From positions 54,497,433 to 54,561,432 of the forward strand of contig JBCFYV010000100.1 of the NCBI GenBank assembly GCA_039000515.1: a DNA stretch of 64,000 bases. The letters are read 5' to 3'. Position numbers and translations under genes: made by a program. Source of the DNA: Timema cristinae (Eukaryota > Arthropoda > Insecta > Phasmatodea > Timematidae). Of this stretch, positions 32,561 through 44,201 are shown piece after piece (position 1 is the stretch's first letter; each line of letters starts with the position of its first letter). Below the pieces are notes generated by a model. It was not told the origin of the DNA. It saw only the letters and a list, made by a program, of their open reading frames with translations, and made no database searches.

Positions 32561-32777
32561 TAGCACCACGACTTACTACCCGTCCGGTTATAAGCTTACG
32601 TACTAATCACGCTAATGGTTTTAGTGATTAAAAAGGTTATATTTAGAGGAAATGTACCCATTTTTGTGGGGAGGAAAATAGAAAACAACTTTGGGGAGCT
32701 CTGCCCCCCTCCCCCCAGTACACACGACCGAGATTCGAACCCCGATCTACCCGTGTTCGACCGTTTAGTCTAGTTGG
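32561..32777 (-). mobile_element. SINE-B copy
   Basis: Reverse copy, AGCACCACGACTTACTACCC through GAGATTCGAACCCCGATCTA; the outer head is degraded. Confidence 0.75.
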
Positions 32778-33054
32778 TTTTCCATTGGAAGACCCTTTTA
32801 AGAAATCAATATATATAAAAATCGAGTGGTCAACATTGACAGGAGAAAGGCTTAATTAATTTATAACAGTCCGAATCGACACTACTTTCTCAAAAGTGTC
32901 AGCCGCAAAACATGTTTTTTTTTATTTTATGAATATCCATTTAAAAAAATAATTCTTTAGTACTTTCTTTTTCAGAGGAAAGTAGTTAATTTGCTCTTTT
33001 GATAAAAAATAATAAAGATTTTATTTTCATTTAATTTTCCTTCGAATTCATATC

Positions 33055-33245
33055 GACCGCCTCCGTGATCTAGTGGTCAAGAGTTACAGATTCAGAGATC
33101 TTGTGATCGATTCCCGGCGCTTACAGAATTTATCTGTGAAGCAGTGGGTCTGTAACAGGGTCAACTCAGCCTCGTGACGACAAGAAAACTGAGATTAACA
33201 ACCGAAGATCTTGTTGTGCTGACCACATGACACCCTCTATCGGCA
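33055..33245 (+). mobile_element. SINE-D (tRNA-like head)
   Basis: CGCCTCCGTGATCTAGTGGT gives an A box, and TGTGATCGATTCCCGGCGC a B-box region like tRNA-Asp/Glu. It is followed by a unique body (TTTATCTGTGAAGCAGTGG). A single copy here, so the family status is inference. Confidence 0.5.
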
Positions 33246-33282
33246 AGGGCATGGAGTTTTATATATAATATACTAACTAGAT

Positions 33283-33748
33283 AGCTGTTGCCCGCGGCTT
33301 TGCTCGCGTGGAAGTTGATCATATACAAATACGAAAATATACATATGTATTTACAGATTAATTTAAAATATTACGTTACGTTGATGACCATAACTTGACC
33401 TCAGATCAAAAATAATGCAAGTCCGATACAAACTTTCACCCCCTTTTTCATCCCTTATTAAATAAAATTTCCAAAATTCCTGAAACACGTATTTATTTGT
33501 TTTACGTCAATAACCGAAATACAAAATTTTGTTTATGTAACTTTCAAAATGACGGACTTTCATACATATTATCATCCCCTATTTTGACCCCTTTGGGTTG
33601 GAATTTTCTAAAATCCTTTCTTAGTGGGTGCCTACATAACAAAATGAATATACAGTCCGAATTTCATGCTTGTAGCCTTGATAGTTTGCGCTCGGCGATG
33701 ATGAATCAGTCAGTCAGTCAGGACATGTTATTTTATCAAGTATAGATA
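33283..33748 (+). mobile_element. LINE/SINE-like repeat ending in GTCAGTCAGTCA
   Basis: Begins ATAGCTGTTGCCCGCGGCTT and ends GATGAATCAGTCAGTCAGTC, then TATAGATA. Phrases of this kind close many insect non-LTR-derived repeats (recalled). No intact ORF. Confidence 0.5.
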
Positions 33749-34523
33749 GCTGTGTAATGTTTTCCTTCTTTTTTTGTTCGTTTCATCAACTTTATGACCT
33801 TTCAACTCGTGTTAAGTTAGTTTATTTTTGAATTAAAGTATCGATCGTTTTCTTAGATCTCATTCTTCTTTCTACTGATGGTATCATGTATTTTATTTAT
33901 ATGTCACAAAACATTGACCTTGACATCATTTAAATAGCTCCTCGGGTTATCATCCGTGCGCGATGGAAACATTTCGAAGGGAAACGAGAAATTGTTAATT
34001 CTGTCGTAAGGATTATGAAAAAAATAAAATAAAGAGGTAAAAAAAATACAATATAAAATGGAGGTGAACGGCTGATCTTTTATGAAGTGGACTAAGCATT
34101 GAATTCTTTCCTCGTAAAGAAGTGTCTAGAAAAGTAATTTTACGTGGAAAACATAAAAACCTTAGTTCTGATGTTTCTTTCTATTATTTATTTTACTTCT
34201 TTTAGTCCTTTTTGTCGGATGTAAATACATAATTTAATAATTTTTTTTAATGAAATGGATTATAGCAAAGATATTCCAGAGGAAGTAAAGGGCTATTTGC
34301 ATATTGTGGACTTAACGTAGCGTGAAAAGATTATTTATTGTTTAGTTTCTCTATTCGTTCCTTTAATAGCTACATTTGTGGACTTGATGGCGTGAGACAG
34401 GGGTGTAAAGGGGTAGGGGAAAGAGGGGTGGGGGGTAATGTTCGTAATACATCTAAATAAAATTTAAAACACACCTATTAAAAAGAAATTTATAGATAAT
34501 TCTAATGTAGAAACGTTCGTAAC
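33749..34523. other. A+T-rich sequence, nothing recognised
   Basis: No repeat family or coding signal. Confidence 0.45.
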
Positions 34524-34752
34524 CATTACTCAGTCGGTTTGCGTGGCTTCCTAACAGGTTAAAGGTCCTGGATTCGATTTCCGAATTGGCCAAACAATTT
34601 ATCATTTGTAAAATTAGGATTTCCCCTTTCACAGTGATAAATTAACGGCCAGAGGAGACTGGATGTTGTGCCTGTTATAAGTTTAAGCTGGTTTGTACGT
34701 CTTGTGTTGATATAAATAGTCGGTTAATAAAGTGTACGTTAAATACCCTCAA
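34524..34752 (+). mobile_element. SINE-C copy (sense)
   Basis: Head ACTCAGTCGGTTTGCGTGGC with a tRNA-Lys-like D arm and TGGATTCGATTTCC B box; body ATTTCCCCTTTCACAGTGAT; tail AATAAAGTGTACGTTAAATA. Confidence 0.75.
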
Positions 34753-34888
34753 ATAGATAAAATAATAACATATACAGAGATGGAACTTATATTTCATCAT
34801 CATATTTACATCAGTTGCTAAACAGTCATTTATTTATTTATTATATATTTAAATGTTAGTTGAATAAACAAATTATGTAATTGGTCTA

Positions 34889-35085
34889 TATTGCTGATGA
34901 TGGGAAGAGCAGGCATCGAATCCCGGTCGGGTGACATAAGGGTGGTTTTTTTTCATAAATTGTTTCCACTCTTCCTCCACGTAAATGCGGGTGTAAATTC
35001 TACCATTCTCATCCATAACACATTAACGTAATTAGTATATAAGCGTATAACCTGAAAAGGTCGTAACACGCGGTGCTAAAAAAAA
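34889..35085 (+). mobile_element. SINE-B copy, 5' truncated
   Basis: Starts in the anticodon arm (TTGCTGATGATGGGAAG). B box ATCGAATCCC, body and tail complete. Confidence 0.8.
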
Positions 35086-35266
35086 TTAAATTTATAGAGA
35101 TAAAGTATTTAATTTATGCTTCGATACTTTTCCTCGATATTAAATTGAATTATATATATCTGAAATTTATACTATTACTATTATTATATCATGGGTATAT
35201 GATGAAGATTATTATTTATCTATTTATACAAATAAACACCAATGATGAGGTGATAGCTATTTTTAA

Positions 35267-35268
<2 letters not shown>

Positions 35269-35306
<38 letters not shown>

Positions 35307-35566
35307 CACCGCGTCTTACTACCCGTTCGGGTTATACGCACTTACGCTAATGTGTAATGAAATGTAGGACCTACAGTTTAACGTGGGATCCGAGCCACGG
35401 TGGAGGCCTGGCATTCCCCACATTCACAAGTAGTGATTAATACACGTCTTGTCAGAGGTGAAGGAAGGGTTTGGTAATCAGTTAAATCTGTGCTGGGACC
35501 GAGGATTGAACCCCGGCCGTCAGCACATAAGTCTGACACCTTACCCCTAAACCACCAGGTCACCTT
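35269..35566 (-). mobile_element. SINE-A copy with target duplication
   Basis: Flanked by TATTTTTAATC (35258-35268 and 35567-35577). Long (ATT)n tract at the tail side and complete head. Confidence 0.95.
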
Positions 35567-35779
35567 TATTTTTAATCGACATTTTAAAATAATATATGGC
35601 TATATATATAATTGACGTTATTCTGTGAATGTATGGGCGCAATTAAAACAGGGGTCCTGATGTTATATAAAAAAAAATGAGGTATTTAAAAAATCTTTGT
35701 ACTGGGGATATGTACAAAAAACCTAACAAAATCTGGGTATAGATTATCCACAGATAGAAGTTGTCTTTCAACGATCGAC

Positions 35780-36070
35780 TGAACACCCCCCCCCCCCCTC
35801 TAACGTTACTTTCCATCCATCGCTGTTTCCAGCCTGTGGTCAGTTTTTTTTGTTCAAGCCATATATTTTCCACTACCGGCTTGCTAGGCCTGTCGTAGCT
35901 TTGTATATACATACTCGCTTAGTGGGTTTTCTTTGCAAGTGGATGTAAACTAATCTAATTCCAGAGCCGTTTTTTGATAGCTCTTACCGTTTAGCCACAA
36001 GAGGCCTCCAAAGAAAGGTCCGCACCGACTTTAAAGTTGCTCCAACATTTTGATTTTTTTGGGGGGGGGG
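35780..36070 (+). repeat. Composite interspersed repeat, partners at 24.7 and 41.6 kb
   Basis: 35820-35880 matches 24.7 kb. 35920-36065 (GGTTTTCTTTGCAAGTGGAT, AAGTTGCTCCAACATTTTGA) matches 41580-41710. The C12 and G10 tracts are pure homopolymers. Class unknown. Confidence 0.55.
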
Positions 36071-36099
36071 GAGGGGTTGGAGGTTATTTTTTTAACGTA

Positions 36100-36238
36100 T
36101 TGGAATTTTCCCGTCGTTACAGGCTATAAGCTATAAGTTTGCCAAACTTCAAGTTTCTAGTTCATCTGTAAATGGGTAAACAATGTCAGTGAGTGAGTCA
36201 GCCATGTGGCTTTATAGTAGTATAATAATATAACTTAA
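36100..36238 (+). mobile_element. LINE-derived 3' fragment
   Basis: CCCGTCGTTACAGGCTATAA through GTCAGTGAGTGAGTCAGCC to TATAGTAGTATAATA, resembling the end of the repeat at 33.3 kb. Confidence 0.4.
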
Positions 36239-36391
36239 GACTAGGACAGGCACAGCCTCCAGTCCGTCAATTCATCACTGTGAAAAGGTAAACTCATATT
36301 TCACCAATGATAAATGTTTTGGCCTCACCGGGAATCGAACCCGGAACCCTTAGCTAAATAGGCGGACATGCTACCGACTGAAACAAGGTAT
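36233..36391 (-). mobile_element. SINE-C copy
   Basis: TTAAGACTAGGACAGGCACA then CCGGGAATCGAACCCGGAAC; the B box is intact in sense orientation. Confidence 0.8.
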
Positions 36392-36962
36392 CTGTTCCCT
36401 ATCTACCTATATGTTGAAAATATGATCTCCTGTTTATAATAGAGTTATAAAAAAAAAACGCTTCACAGGCAAACTAGTCTAATCGAGACAGACACTTTTG
36501 TCCGCGTGCCCATCGACGCGGTTAACAGTTTTATTTAATTGGAAAGTTAAAGTGAAACAAGACTCAGCCGTTTGGAAACATTTCGCGTCTACTCAGCTCC
36601 CGAACGAGCTAAGAGAAACCAACTTACGGAACAGGTAATAATTAAAGTCTTCTTGGAATCACACGGGTAATTACATTCCTAGAGAGAGGAAACTGCAGCG
36701 CTTTGACGGGAGGATGATTAACTAAAGGCTGGATTTGTTCCAGCCTCGAGGTATGTAATTTACAAATTGGAAAGGGACGAGATCGATTCCTACAGTTGTA
36801 CATGATTGGGTTTTTTTAATTAAAGAATTTAAGAAGATAGTTTTGAACATGTTCTTGAACCTTATAACATGCCTAGAAAACTAAATTTGAGTTTATATTG
36901 ATTCATAGCGCATAACTAATAGCGAATAGCATATAATACAATTTACGATGACAGCGTTCATC
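36392..36962. other. Unique sequence, nothing recognised
   Basis: Moderate G+C (36500-36740), free of the window's repeat families. Could hold a conserved non-coding element, but the sequence alone does not show one. Confidence 0.35.
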
Positions 36963-37131
36963 ATCGAAAATAAGCTGGCCGCGTAGTATTGTGGGTCAGA
37001 GCCCGTGGCTGCTGACTTAGAGGTTCCATGTTCAATTCCGTGCTGGTAGCGGAGGACTTTTCCTCGAAAGGGGAATAATTCCCATGCTCACCAGAGTTTG
37101 GTTAATAAGGCTAAAGTTAGGTTAATATCTT
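36963..37131 (+). mobile_element. SINE-F copy
   Basis: TGGCCGCGTAGTATTGTGGG and GGTTCCATGTTCAATTCC form a tRNA-like head; body GTTTGGTTAATAAGGCTAAA matches the reverse copy at 16.2 kb. The 18-bp array starts about 10 bp beyond its end. Confidence 0.5.
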
Positions 37132-37139
37132 AATTGGAT

Positions 37140-37838
37140 CACCCTCATACTCGCTATCACCCTCATACTCACCAACACCCTTATACTCGCTATCACCATT
37201 ATACTCGCTATCACCCTCATACTCGCTATCACCCTCATACTCGCTATCACCCTCATACTCGCTATCACCCTCATACTCGCTATCACCCTCATACTCGCTA
37301 TCACCCTCATACTCGCTATCACCCTCATACTCGCTATCACCCTCATACTCGCTATCACCATTATACTCGCTATCACCCTCATACTCGCTATCACCCTCAT
37401 ACTCGCTATCACCATTATACTCGCTATCACCCTCATACTCGCTATCACCCTCATACTCGCTATCACCCTCATACTAGCTATCACCCTCATACTCGCTATC
37501 ACCCTCATACTCGCTATCACCCTCATACTCGCTATCACCCTCATACTCGCTATCACCCTCATACTCGCTATCACCCTCATACTCGCTATCACCCTCATAC
37601 TCGCTATCACCCTCATACTCGCTATCACCATTATACTCGCTATCACCCTCATACTCGCTATCACCCTCATACTCGCTATCACCCTCATACTCGCTATCAC
37701 CCTCATACTCGCTATCACCCTCATACTCGCTATCACCATTATACTCACTATCACCCTCATACTCGCTATCACCCTCATACTCGCTATCACCCTCATACTC
37801 GCTATCACCATTATACTCGCTATCACCATTATACTCAT
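37140..37838 (+). repeat. 18-bp minisatellite, about 39 units
   Basis: The unit is CTATCACCCTCATACTCG. A minor variant, CTATCACCATTATACTCG, recurs at intervals. As 18 is a multiple of 3 and no stop occurs on either strand in the long frames, two mirror-image ORFs appear: + (PHTRYH)n and - (MRVIAS)n. Both are repeat translations, with no start context, splice signal or unique domain of note. Confidence 0.95.
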
Positions 37839-38617
37839 GACCACCAGAACGTAAGCTTCACATTATATTTATTTATAACCGCGATCGGTAATATTTTCCT
37901 GGTATTCTAGCGATCATTTCCCACGAGCACGGGAAGTAACTGTAGGTTTTTCCTCCAGCGACTCTCCTTTAGGTTTATGTTTGGTCACCACACGGTGTCA
38001 AACTTGTTCATTCTGCCGTGATCCCTTTAAACATCATACAATTTTCAAAATATCAAATAGAATACGCAATGGGCTTTAACGATTTATATAAAGCCTGAAG
38101 GGTAAAGTCTTTAAGTAACTTGACAAAAGTCCCTTACGCAGACTTTCAAGAGATAAAACGCAAACGTTTTGGTTTCTTTTAAACCGTCCACCCATTCGTG
38201 CCAACTGGAGCTGTCCCTCTTCAATACTTCCCTCCCGTCCTTCAATTTCCTTTTAGAAATGAAGACGCGGGAGGAATTCCAAACACTTGAGTGCCTTCTG
38301 ACCCCAAAGCTTGAAAGAAGAACCAAATTATTAAAAAAAAAGATGTAGACTTAGAACGAAGGATATTATTCTTTAATGTTGGCAGTACTTCAAAGAGGGA
38401 TTTAATATAGTGCATACGAAGTATTAGTAGAATTAAGTAAGACGGCCCGGCGCTCATATTTGTAGACCACTTCAATTCTAATCCTGGTATGACAGTTTTA
38501 TTAAAAGCATGTTACCTTCTTTCTATTATTTCAGTTAAACTCATTTAACGCGGATGTTAAAGAGACCAGTGGGAAAACCTATACACTGATGGGAAGAGAC
38601 TTTTAGAATAGGCCTGA
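37839..38617. other. Unique sequence, no supported gene
   Basis: Two overlapping minus ORFs (38111-38475) are open but lack splice or start evidence. Confidence 0.4.
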
Positions 38618-38696
38618 AAGAGATAGGGTGTAATGAGGTGGACTGGGTAGAACTAACTCTAGATAGGGATAGGGTGTAATGAGATGGACTGGATAG

Positions 38697-38730
<34 letters not shown>

Positions 38731-39075
38731 GCACCACGTCTTACTACCCGTTCGGGTTATACGCACTTACGCTAATGTTAATGGTAGGGTGATTGTGAGA
38801 TGAAATGGAGGACCTACAGTTTAACGTGGAATCCGAACCACGGTGGAGGCCTGGCATTCCACACATTCACAAGATGTCTTGTCAGAGGTGAAGGAAGGGT
38901 TTGGTAATCAGATAAATCTATGCCGGGACCGAGGATTGAACCCCGGACCCCAGCATAGAAGTCCGACATCTTACCCTAGACCGCCAGGTCACCTGACTGG
39001 ATAGAACTAACTCGAGATAGGGTTAGGGTATAATGAGGTGGACTGGATAGAACTAACTCAAGATAGGAATAGGTG
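38618..39075 (+). repeat. 46-bp minisatellite interrupted by a SINE
   Basis: Units with AGATAGGGATAGGGTGTAAT and GAGGTGGACTGGATAGAACT occur on both sides of the SINE-A at 38698-38994; about 3.5 units in total. Confidence 0.85.
38698..38994 (-). mobile_element. SINE-A copy inserted in a minisatellite
   Basis: Flanked by GACTGGATAGA (38687-38697 and 38995-39005), itself part of the 46-bp unit. Long ATT tract, complete head. Confidence 0.95.
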
Positions 39076-39314
39076 GAGTACTTTCGTAAGTGCAGCAATG
39101 ACCTTTCAAGTTCCTAGACCAATGAGTAAGTTATTAAGGTTTTCTTTTCTCTAATTTAAATTTTTTTTTCACCTTTTTTTATTGTAGGTATTATTTCCAC
39201 TGGCGATTTATCAATGTGGTTCTTTACGTGCGATTTCACTGTATTTCTCTCCTGCAATTTATTATTGTAAGTACAATCCCTCTTAAGTTACCGTTCCAAA
39301 CATCAACTCTTAGA

Positions 39315-39575
39315 CCCACCTCTGTGGCGTAGTTGGCTAACGCGCTTGTCGTGTTGAGCTCGACTGCTTAGGACGGGGAGATCGAGGTTCGAATCTCGGT
39401 CGGGTGAACTGGGGGTGGTTTTTCCTAATTAGTTGTCTACTCTACCTCCACATAAATGCGGGTTCACTACCTCTAATTCAACCTTCCCAATTCCTAATCC
39501 AGTAGCGTAATTAGTACTTAAAGCGTATAACCCGAACGGGTAGTAAGATGCGGTGCTAATTATTATTATTACTAT
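39315..39575 (+). mobile_element. SINE-B2 copy with target duplication
   Basis: Flanked by TCAACTCTTAGA (39303-39314 and 39576-39587). Head CCACCTCTGTGGCGTAGTTG, perfect B box, complete tail and (ATT)n. The best-preserved B-type copy in the window. Confidence 0.95.
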
Positions 39576-39669
39576 TCAACTCTTAGAATAACTGGTAAAA
39601 ATAAAACGGGACAGTAAATAAATTGTTCGAGTCCCACTTGGGTCTAAATTTTTAGTCCCAGTTCTTCGA

Positions 39670-39870
39670 AACTAGACGGGTTTCCGTCACAATCACCAAT
39701 TACTCCATTCGTGTTTAGCGACTGTTGATCAAAACAACAATGGCGCTGGTCACGTTTCAGAGTAAACACGGAGGCGGTTGACAAAAGGTGGCCAATTAGC
39801 ACTATTGCTGTTTAGCTGTGAAATTAAGTTAATTGATATTAATTAACAACGATTCCACACATGACCGGGC
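39670..39870. promoter_or_regulatory. Possible conserved non-coding element
   Basis: Unique sequence with AACAACAATGG (Sox-like), CCAATTAGC, TTAATTGATATTAATTAAC (paired homeodomain-like) and several TCACGTTT/TGTTTAGC words. Function is speculative. Confidence 0.2.
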
Positions 39871-40207
39871 TAGATAACAATCGTTCAGGAGACTGGATGT
39901 AGTGACGCGGGATGTCTATTACGAAGCGCAGGGGTTTTGTGTTCTGGAATACAGTCCAGCGACGTGACGTGATTCATTGCCAGAGAAAGCAGAGCTTATT
40001 CAGAAAAGGTCCCTGTGAATTGTTCTCAACACTCGGTAGAATATTGATTGGTCAAATACAATCTAAAATACATTCCTACAAATGTCGTGTCGGGAAGTGT
40101 TGCCAGGGTAAGCAGAGTATTTTTTGTTAGACTTTACCTGTGAGTGGTTTTCATATTCTCTCAATAAATTGAATTATGCGTTTAATTTAAAATGTTATGT
40201 AAAGTTA

Positions 40208-40496
40208 TTATTATTATTATTATTATTAGCACCGCGTCTTACTACCCGTTCGAGTTATACGCACTTACGCTAATGTGTAATGTTAGGGTGATTGTGAGAT
40301 GAAATGGATGACCTACAGTTTAACGTGGGATCCGAACCACGGTGGAGGCCTGGAATTCCACACATTCACAAGTTGTCTTGTCAGAGGTGAAGGAAGGGTT
40401 TGGTAATCAGATAAATCAGTGCTGGGACCGAGGATTGAACCCCGGACCCCAGCACAGAAGTCCGACAACTTACCCCTAGACCGCCAGAGCACCTTC
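40208..40496 (-). mobile_element. SINE-A copy with target duplication
   Basis: Flanked by TGTAAAGTTA (40198-40207 and 40497-40506). Complete. Confidence 0.95.
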
Positions 40497-40835
40497 TGTA
40501 AAGTTAATTTCCGACTTTTGAAATGAAATATATGTTGTGTATAATATTACAAGGAATTTCTGATATTTTTGTTTTAATTAATTTTCGTAAAATTAGTTAC
40601 ATTTTCGCAGTTTAATATACTGTATTTGTTTTGATGACGTTTAATTTTGATCTAGTCCAACATTAATAATAATATTCCAGATAGATTTTTAAAATTTTTT
40701 GGACTATGATCTCAACATTTTGGCAGACTACCCATGATATCTTTATAATACCAAGCCAACGCGCAGGCGCCAAGATTACCATAAGGAAACGAAATAGCTC
40801 TTCGAATAATAAGGTAAGGTAAACGAGTTTAAATT

Positions 40836-41120
40836 ACCGTCTGCTCTTGGGGTAAAGTGCTCACCTCAGGACCCGATGTTCGTGGGTTCAAACCCAACTT
40901 AGGGTTGACGGATTTCCCTTGAGCGATAAAAATCCGTAGCACAACTTTTCTCAGAGGGGAAGTAAAGTGGTCGGTCCCATGACGATTGTGGTAAGTAAAA
41001 GAACCCTGGAAGGTATGTGAAAATACCCTTCCGGCCAAATTGGTAGGTTCTTTCCCTCTTGCTCGTATAAATTATCGTGTGGTAATACAATCAGTCTGTT
41101 TATAAAGTGCAATTAAATAC
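40836..41120 (+). mobile_element. SINE-E (tRNA-like head)
   Basis: CTGCTCTTGGGGTAAAGTGC and a perfect B box (GGTTCAAACCC) precede a unique body. The end (CTGTTTATAAAGTGCAATTA) resembles the SINE-C tail, which suggests the two share a 3' end. Confidence 0.55.
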
Positions 41121-41245
41121 CTGAAATAAACTAAAATGACGTAATTACTATCATGAGCTAGTTTAATTAGTCATAACCCCCTCACCCAATCAAAGGCTCA
41201 AGGATATTTAGTACGAAGGGCCTTTAATAAAACACAAACATATTT

Positions 41246-41366
41246 TTTTTGTAGCCAACATTGATAACATTTTACTATATTATTATTGTTATTTTTAGGT
41301 ATTAATGATATTTATCAAAAGCGACAGCTGCAAATCACATGATTCGACGTATGAATACATGAAAGT
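41246..41366 (+). mobile_element. MITE-5 copy
   Basis: AACATTGATAACATTTTACT through AAAAGCGACAGCTGCAAATC to GACGTATGAATACATG: the most complete sense copy. Confidence 0.6.
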
Positions 41367-41574
41367 AGATCTAGTAACTTTTATAACAGTCAAAACGCTC
41401 CTTCCTATCCGAATCGGACTGAATTAGTAAAAAGGTTTCGTAGCGATTTACGTCATCGGCGCTACTAATGCTATCTAGCGATCGCATAGTGAAAGTAGCC
41501 TTAGCTCTCATAGCATTTAGGTATTCATTAGAGACTGTCTGTATTAAAACGCTTTGTTCCTTGGGGCGGAGCCC

Positions 41575-41715
41575 CAATCCCCCAGCGGGTTTTCTTTGCA
41601 AGTGGATGTAAAATAATGTTTTTTTGATAGGTCTTATCGTTTGGCCACAATATACCTCCAAAGAAAGGTTCGCACCGACTTTAAAGTTGCTCCAACATTT
41701 TGAATTTTTTTCGGG
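41575..41715 (+). repeat. Interspersed repeat, partner at 35.9 kb
   Basis: GGTTTTCTTTGCAAGTGGAT, TTTGGCCACAATATACCTCC, AAGTTGCTCCAACATTTTGA. Class unknown; it produces a spurious minus ORF. Confidence 0.55.
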
Positions 41716-42257
41716 GGCTTGGTTCCTGGAGCTGGAATTATTTTGGTGGAACATGAACCGACGGACACATGGATTAAGGCATCAGTCTCGTATGATACCT
41801 ATCATTTAGTGGCTCAAACATACACTTTAGTTCATCTTTATCTGATCTGTTATTTCTATTTTGTTTTTTTAAATTTGGAATTCTATGGAAACTTTAAAAT
41901 AGAGCTGAAAATTTCCCTTTAAATTTTGTTTTTCGAAGTGGCGGTTCATTACCTATTAAGTTGGTAAAAAGATGGGACGAGGAAGGCAGTACCAAGAGTC
42001 TATTATAAAGCAATCAAATAACGGGTTAAGGGGTGAGTTAAAACGAGGCTATGGGTAATTTGTCGGCAAATACTAAGGCCAAACTAAAAAATTATTAAAA
42101 ATTTGTATATATGATATACTTAAAATTAAAGCTAAACAAATAAAGACAATTAAAGATGAAAAAAAATAGGTAAAACCTTCAGATAATTAAATTATAAGGT
42201 TAAAAAAGGGTGTGGTGGTGGGGGTGTATTTGTAAACGCATTGATAATATTTTTTTT
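41716..42257. other. No recognised feature
   Basis: A+T-rich. Confidence 0.4.
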
Positions 42258-42524
42258 AGCGCCGCGTCTTACTACCCGTTCGAGTTATACGCACTTACGC
42301 TAATATGTAATGGTAAGGTTATTGTGAGATGAAATGGAGGACCTACAGTTTAACGTGGGATCCGAACCACGGTGGAGGCCTGGCATTCCACACATTCACA
42401 AGCATACCTTGTCAGAGGTGAAGGAAGAGTTTGGTAATAGATAAATTGTGCCGGGACCGAGGATTGAACCCCGGACCCTCCAGCAAAGAAGTCCGACACC
42501 TTACCCCTAGACCGTCAGGTCACC
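42258..42524 (-). mobile_element. SINE-A copy
   Basis: Complete, GCGCCGCGTCTTACTACCCG to CGTCAGGTCACC. No clear target duplication. Confidence 0.9.
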
Positions 42525-42577
42525 CGCGTAAGAATATTAAACTAAACAAATCTATTGAATATCTGTAAATTTTGTAA

Positions 42578-42662
42578 TATAACACCCGGACACGGGAATC
42601 GAACACGGGACCCTTGGCTCAGCGCACCAAAGCTCTAACACTGATCTATGAAGGCTTTGTCT
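42578..42662 (-). mobile_element. SINE-C-like head fragment
   Basis: CACGGGAATCGAACACGGGA with CCTTGGCTCAG: reverse tRNA-Lys-like head only. Confidence 0.4.
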
Positions 42663-42884
42663 CGTACGTTAAGAGTTATTATTCACTCATAGTTTTAAGG
42701 CAGACTCTGTGATGGACGTGTGAAAAGCATCATTGATACTACCGGCGAATCGGGAGGACAGATATTTCCGTAGGTATTATGTAATGAAGTCAAGTTTTAT
42801 ACGGGATACTCTGTCCCAAAAAGGTATTTTTTATTATAAAAAAAACTTAAAATACGGATCTTAACTGACGTTTATTCCCCCCTT

Positions 42885-43162
42885 GGATGACCTGGTGGTC
42901 TAGGAGTAAGGTGTCGGACTTCTGTGTTAGGGTTCGGGGTTCAATCCTCGGTCCCGGCAAAATTTATCTGATTACCAAACCCTTCCTCACCTCTGACAAG
43001 ACGTGTATTAATCACAACTTGTGAATGTGTGGAATGCCAGGCCTCCACCGTGGTTCGGATCCCACGTTAAACTGTAGGTCCTCCATTTCATCTCACAATC
43101 ACCCTACCATTACACATTAGCGTAAGTGCGTATAACTTGAACGGGTAGTAAGACGCTGTGAT
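42885..43162 (+). mobile_element. SINE-A copy (sense)
   Basis: ATGACCTGGTGGTCTAGGAG, B box GGTTCAATCCT, tail AACTTGAACGGGTAGTAAGA. It abuts the inverted-repeat element starting at 43165. Confidence 0.9.
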
Positions 43163-43428
43163 AATAATTACGATACGAATGACTCAGCTACTAAAGAGGG
43201 AGAGTCTCATCCGTTTTATTAACGTCGCAGATGCCGAAGCGTCCTTAACGCGCACTTGCCGAGGAAAGTAGTTCGTCCTTTAGTATTCCTGACAGCTCGG
43301 GATGATGTCATAGAAGTGATGGTACACCTCCACATCGAAAAATATAGATCCTTTACTCGCACTCTTCTCTAAAACTATGATTTCCACTCGACTCCATTTA
43401 TTTTCTTCAAATTATTCTTTTTTTTTTA

Positions 43429-43679
43429 CAACGCGTCTTACTACCCGTTCGGGTTATAGTTATATGCACTAAACAAGCTATTGTGTTAAGGATAGAGAAG
43501 GTTGGATTCATAGGACGTGTAACCGGATTTGATTGGAGGGAGAGTGTGAATTTTTTTGAGGAAAAAACCCATCCTCAGTGCAGCTGATTTGGGAATCGAA
43601 CCTTGATCTCCCCGTCATTGGAAATACAGTCTAGTGCGAAAGTTACGCCTTTTAGATAATCCAAATAACCAAGCGGGTC
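43429..43679 (-). mobile_element. SINE-B copy nested in the inverted-repeat element
   Basis: CAACGCGTCTTACTACCCGT to CCAAGCGGGT; diverged head. Confidence 0.8.
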
Positions 43680-43751
43680 AAACTAGATATTTGAATGGAA
43701 ATGCACAACTGATGAAAGAGTTGGTTTGGTTTTAAAGAAAAAAGTTTTTTT

Positions 43752-43983
43752 AACCCACTCGGTGGCCGCATGTTCTAAGACGTTACTCTCGCAGTAGACT
43801 GGACTGGCAATGACGGGAGATCAGAGGTTCGAATCTCATTCAGCTGCACTGAGTGATTTAAAAAAAATAGTTTTCCACTCTCCCTCCACGTAAAATGCGT
43901 ATACACTTCATATGAATATAGCCTTATTAACCCTTAAAACCCCTAGCGTGATTAGTACAGGGTATTAAGACGCGGTGCTAAGA
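43752..43983 (+). mobile_element. SINE-B copy nested in the inverted-repeat element
   Basis: CCACTCGGTGGCCGCATGTT to GACGCGGTGCTAAG. Head-to-head inverted with the preceding copy. Confidence 0.85.
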
Positions 43984-44020
43984 AAAAGTTTTTTTTATAT
44001 GCTACTCAAATTTGTTCACA

Positions 44021-44201
44021 TACCCTCAGCGGTGGTCATACTGTTCAAGGTGTCACTCGAGTGTTAGGCTTACCCGAGGAGTAGGAGTAGACCAAGGCTC
44101 AAATTCCGGTCAGGTGTACAGAAATTTCTTCTACGCAAGTGCGGTTACATTTCCTCTCAAATTATACTCCACTAGCATAGTTAATAGTACGCGGTGTGAG
44201 T
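44021..44201 (+). mobile_element. SINE-B copy, decayed
   Basis: CAGCGGTGGTCATACTGTTC and TCCGGTCAGGTGTAC are recognisable; much of the body is lost. Confidence 0.5.

Noticed and set aside
35378..35563. Short minus ORFs with [21 protein letters not shown] sequence (also at 11234 and 52688)
   Set aside because: They are translations of SINE-A heads in one strand; not genes.
37122..37910. Repeat proteins on both strands (240 and 258 codons)
   Set aside because: Both strands of an 18-bp microsatellite-like array cannot both be coding, and neither has supporting context.
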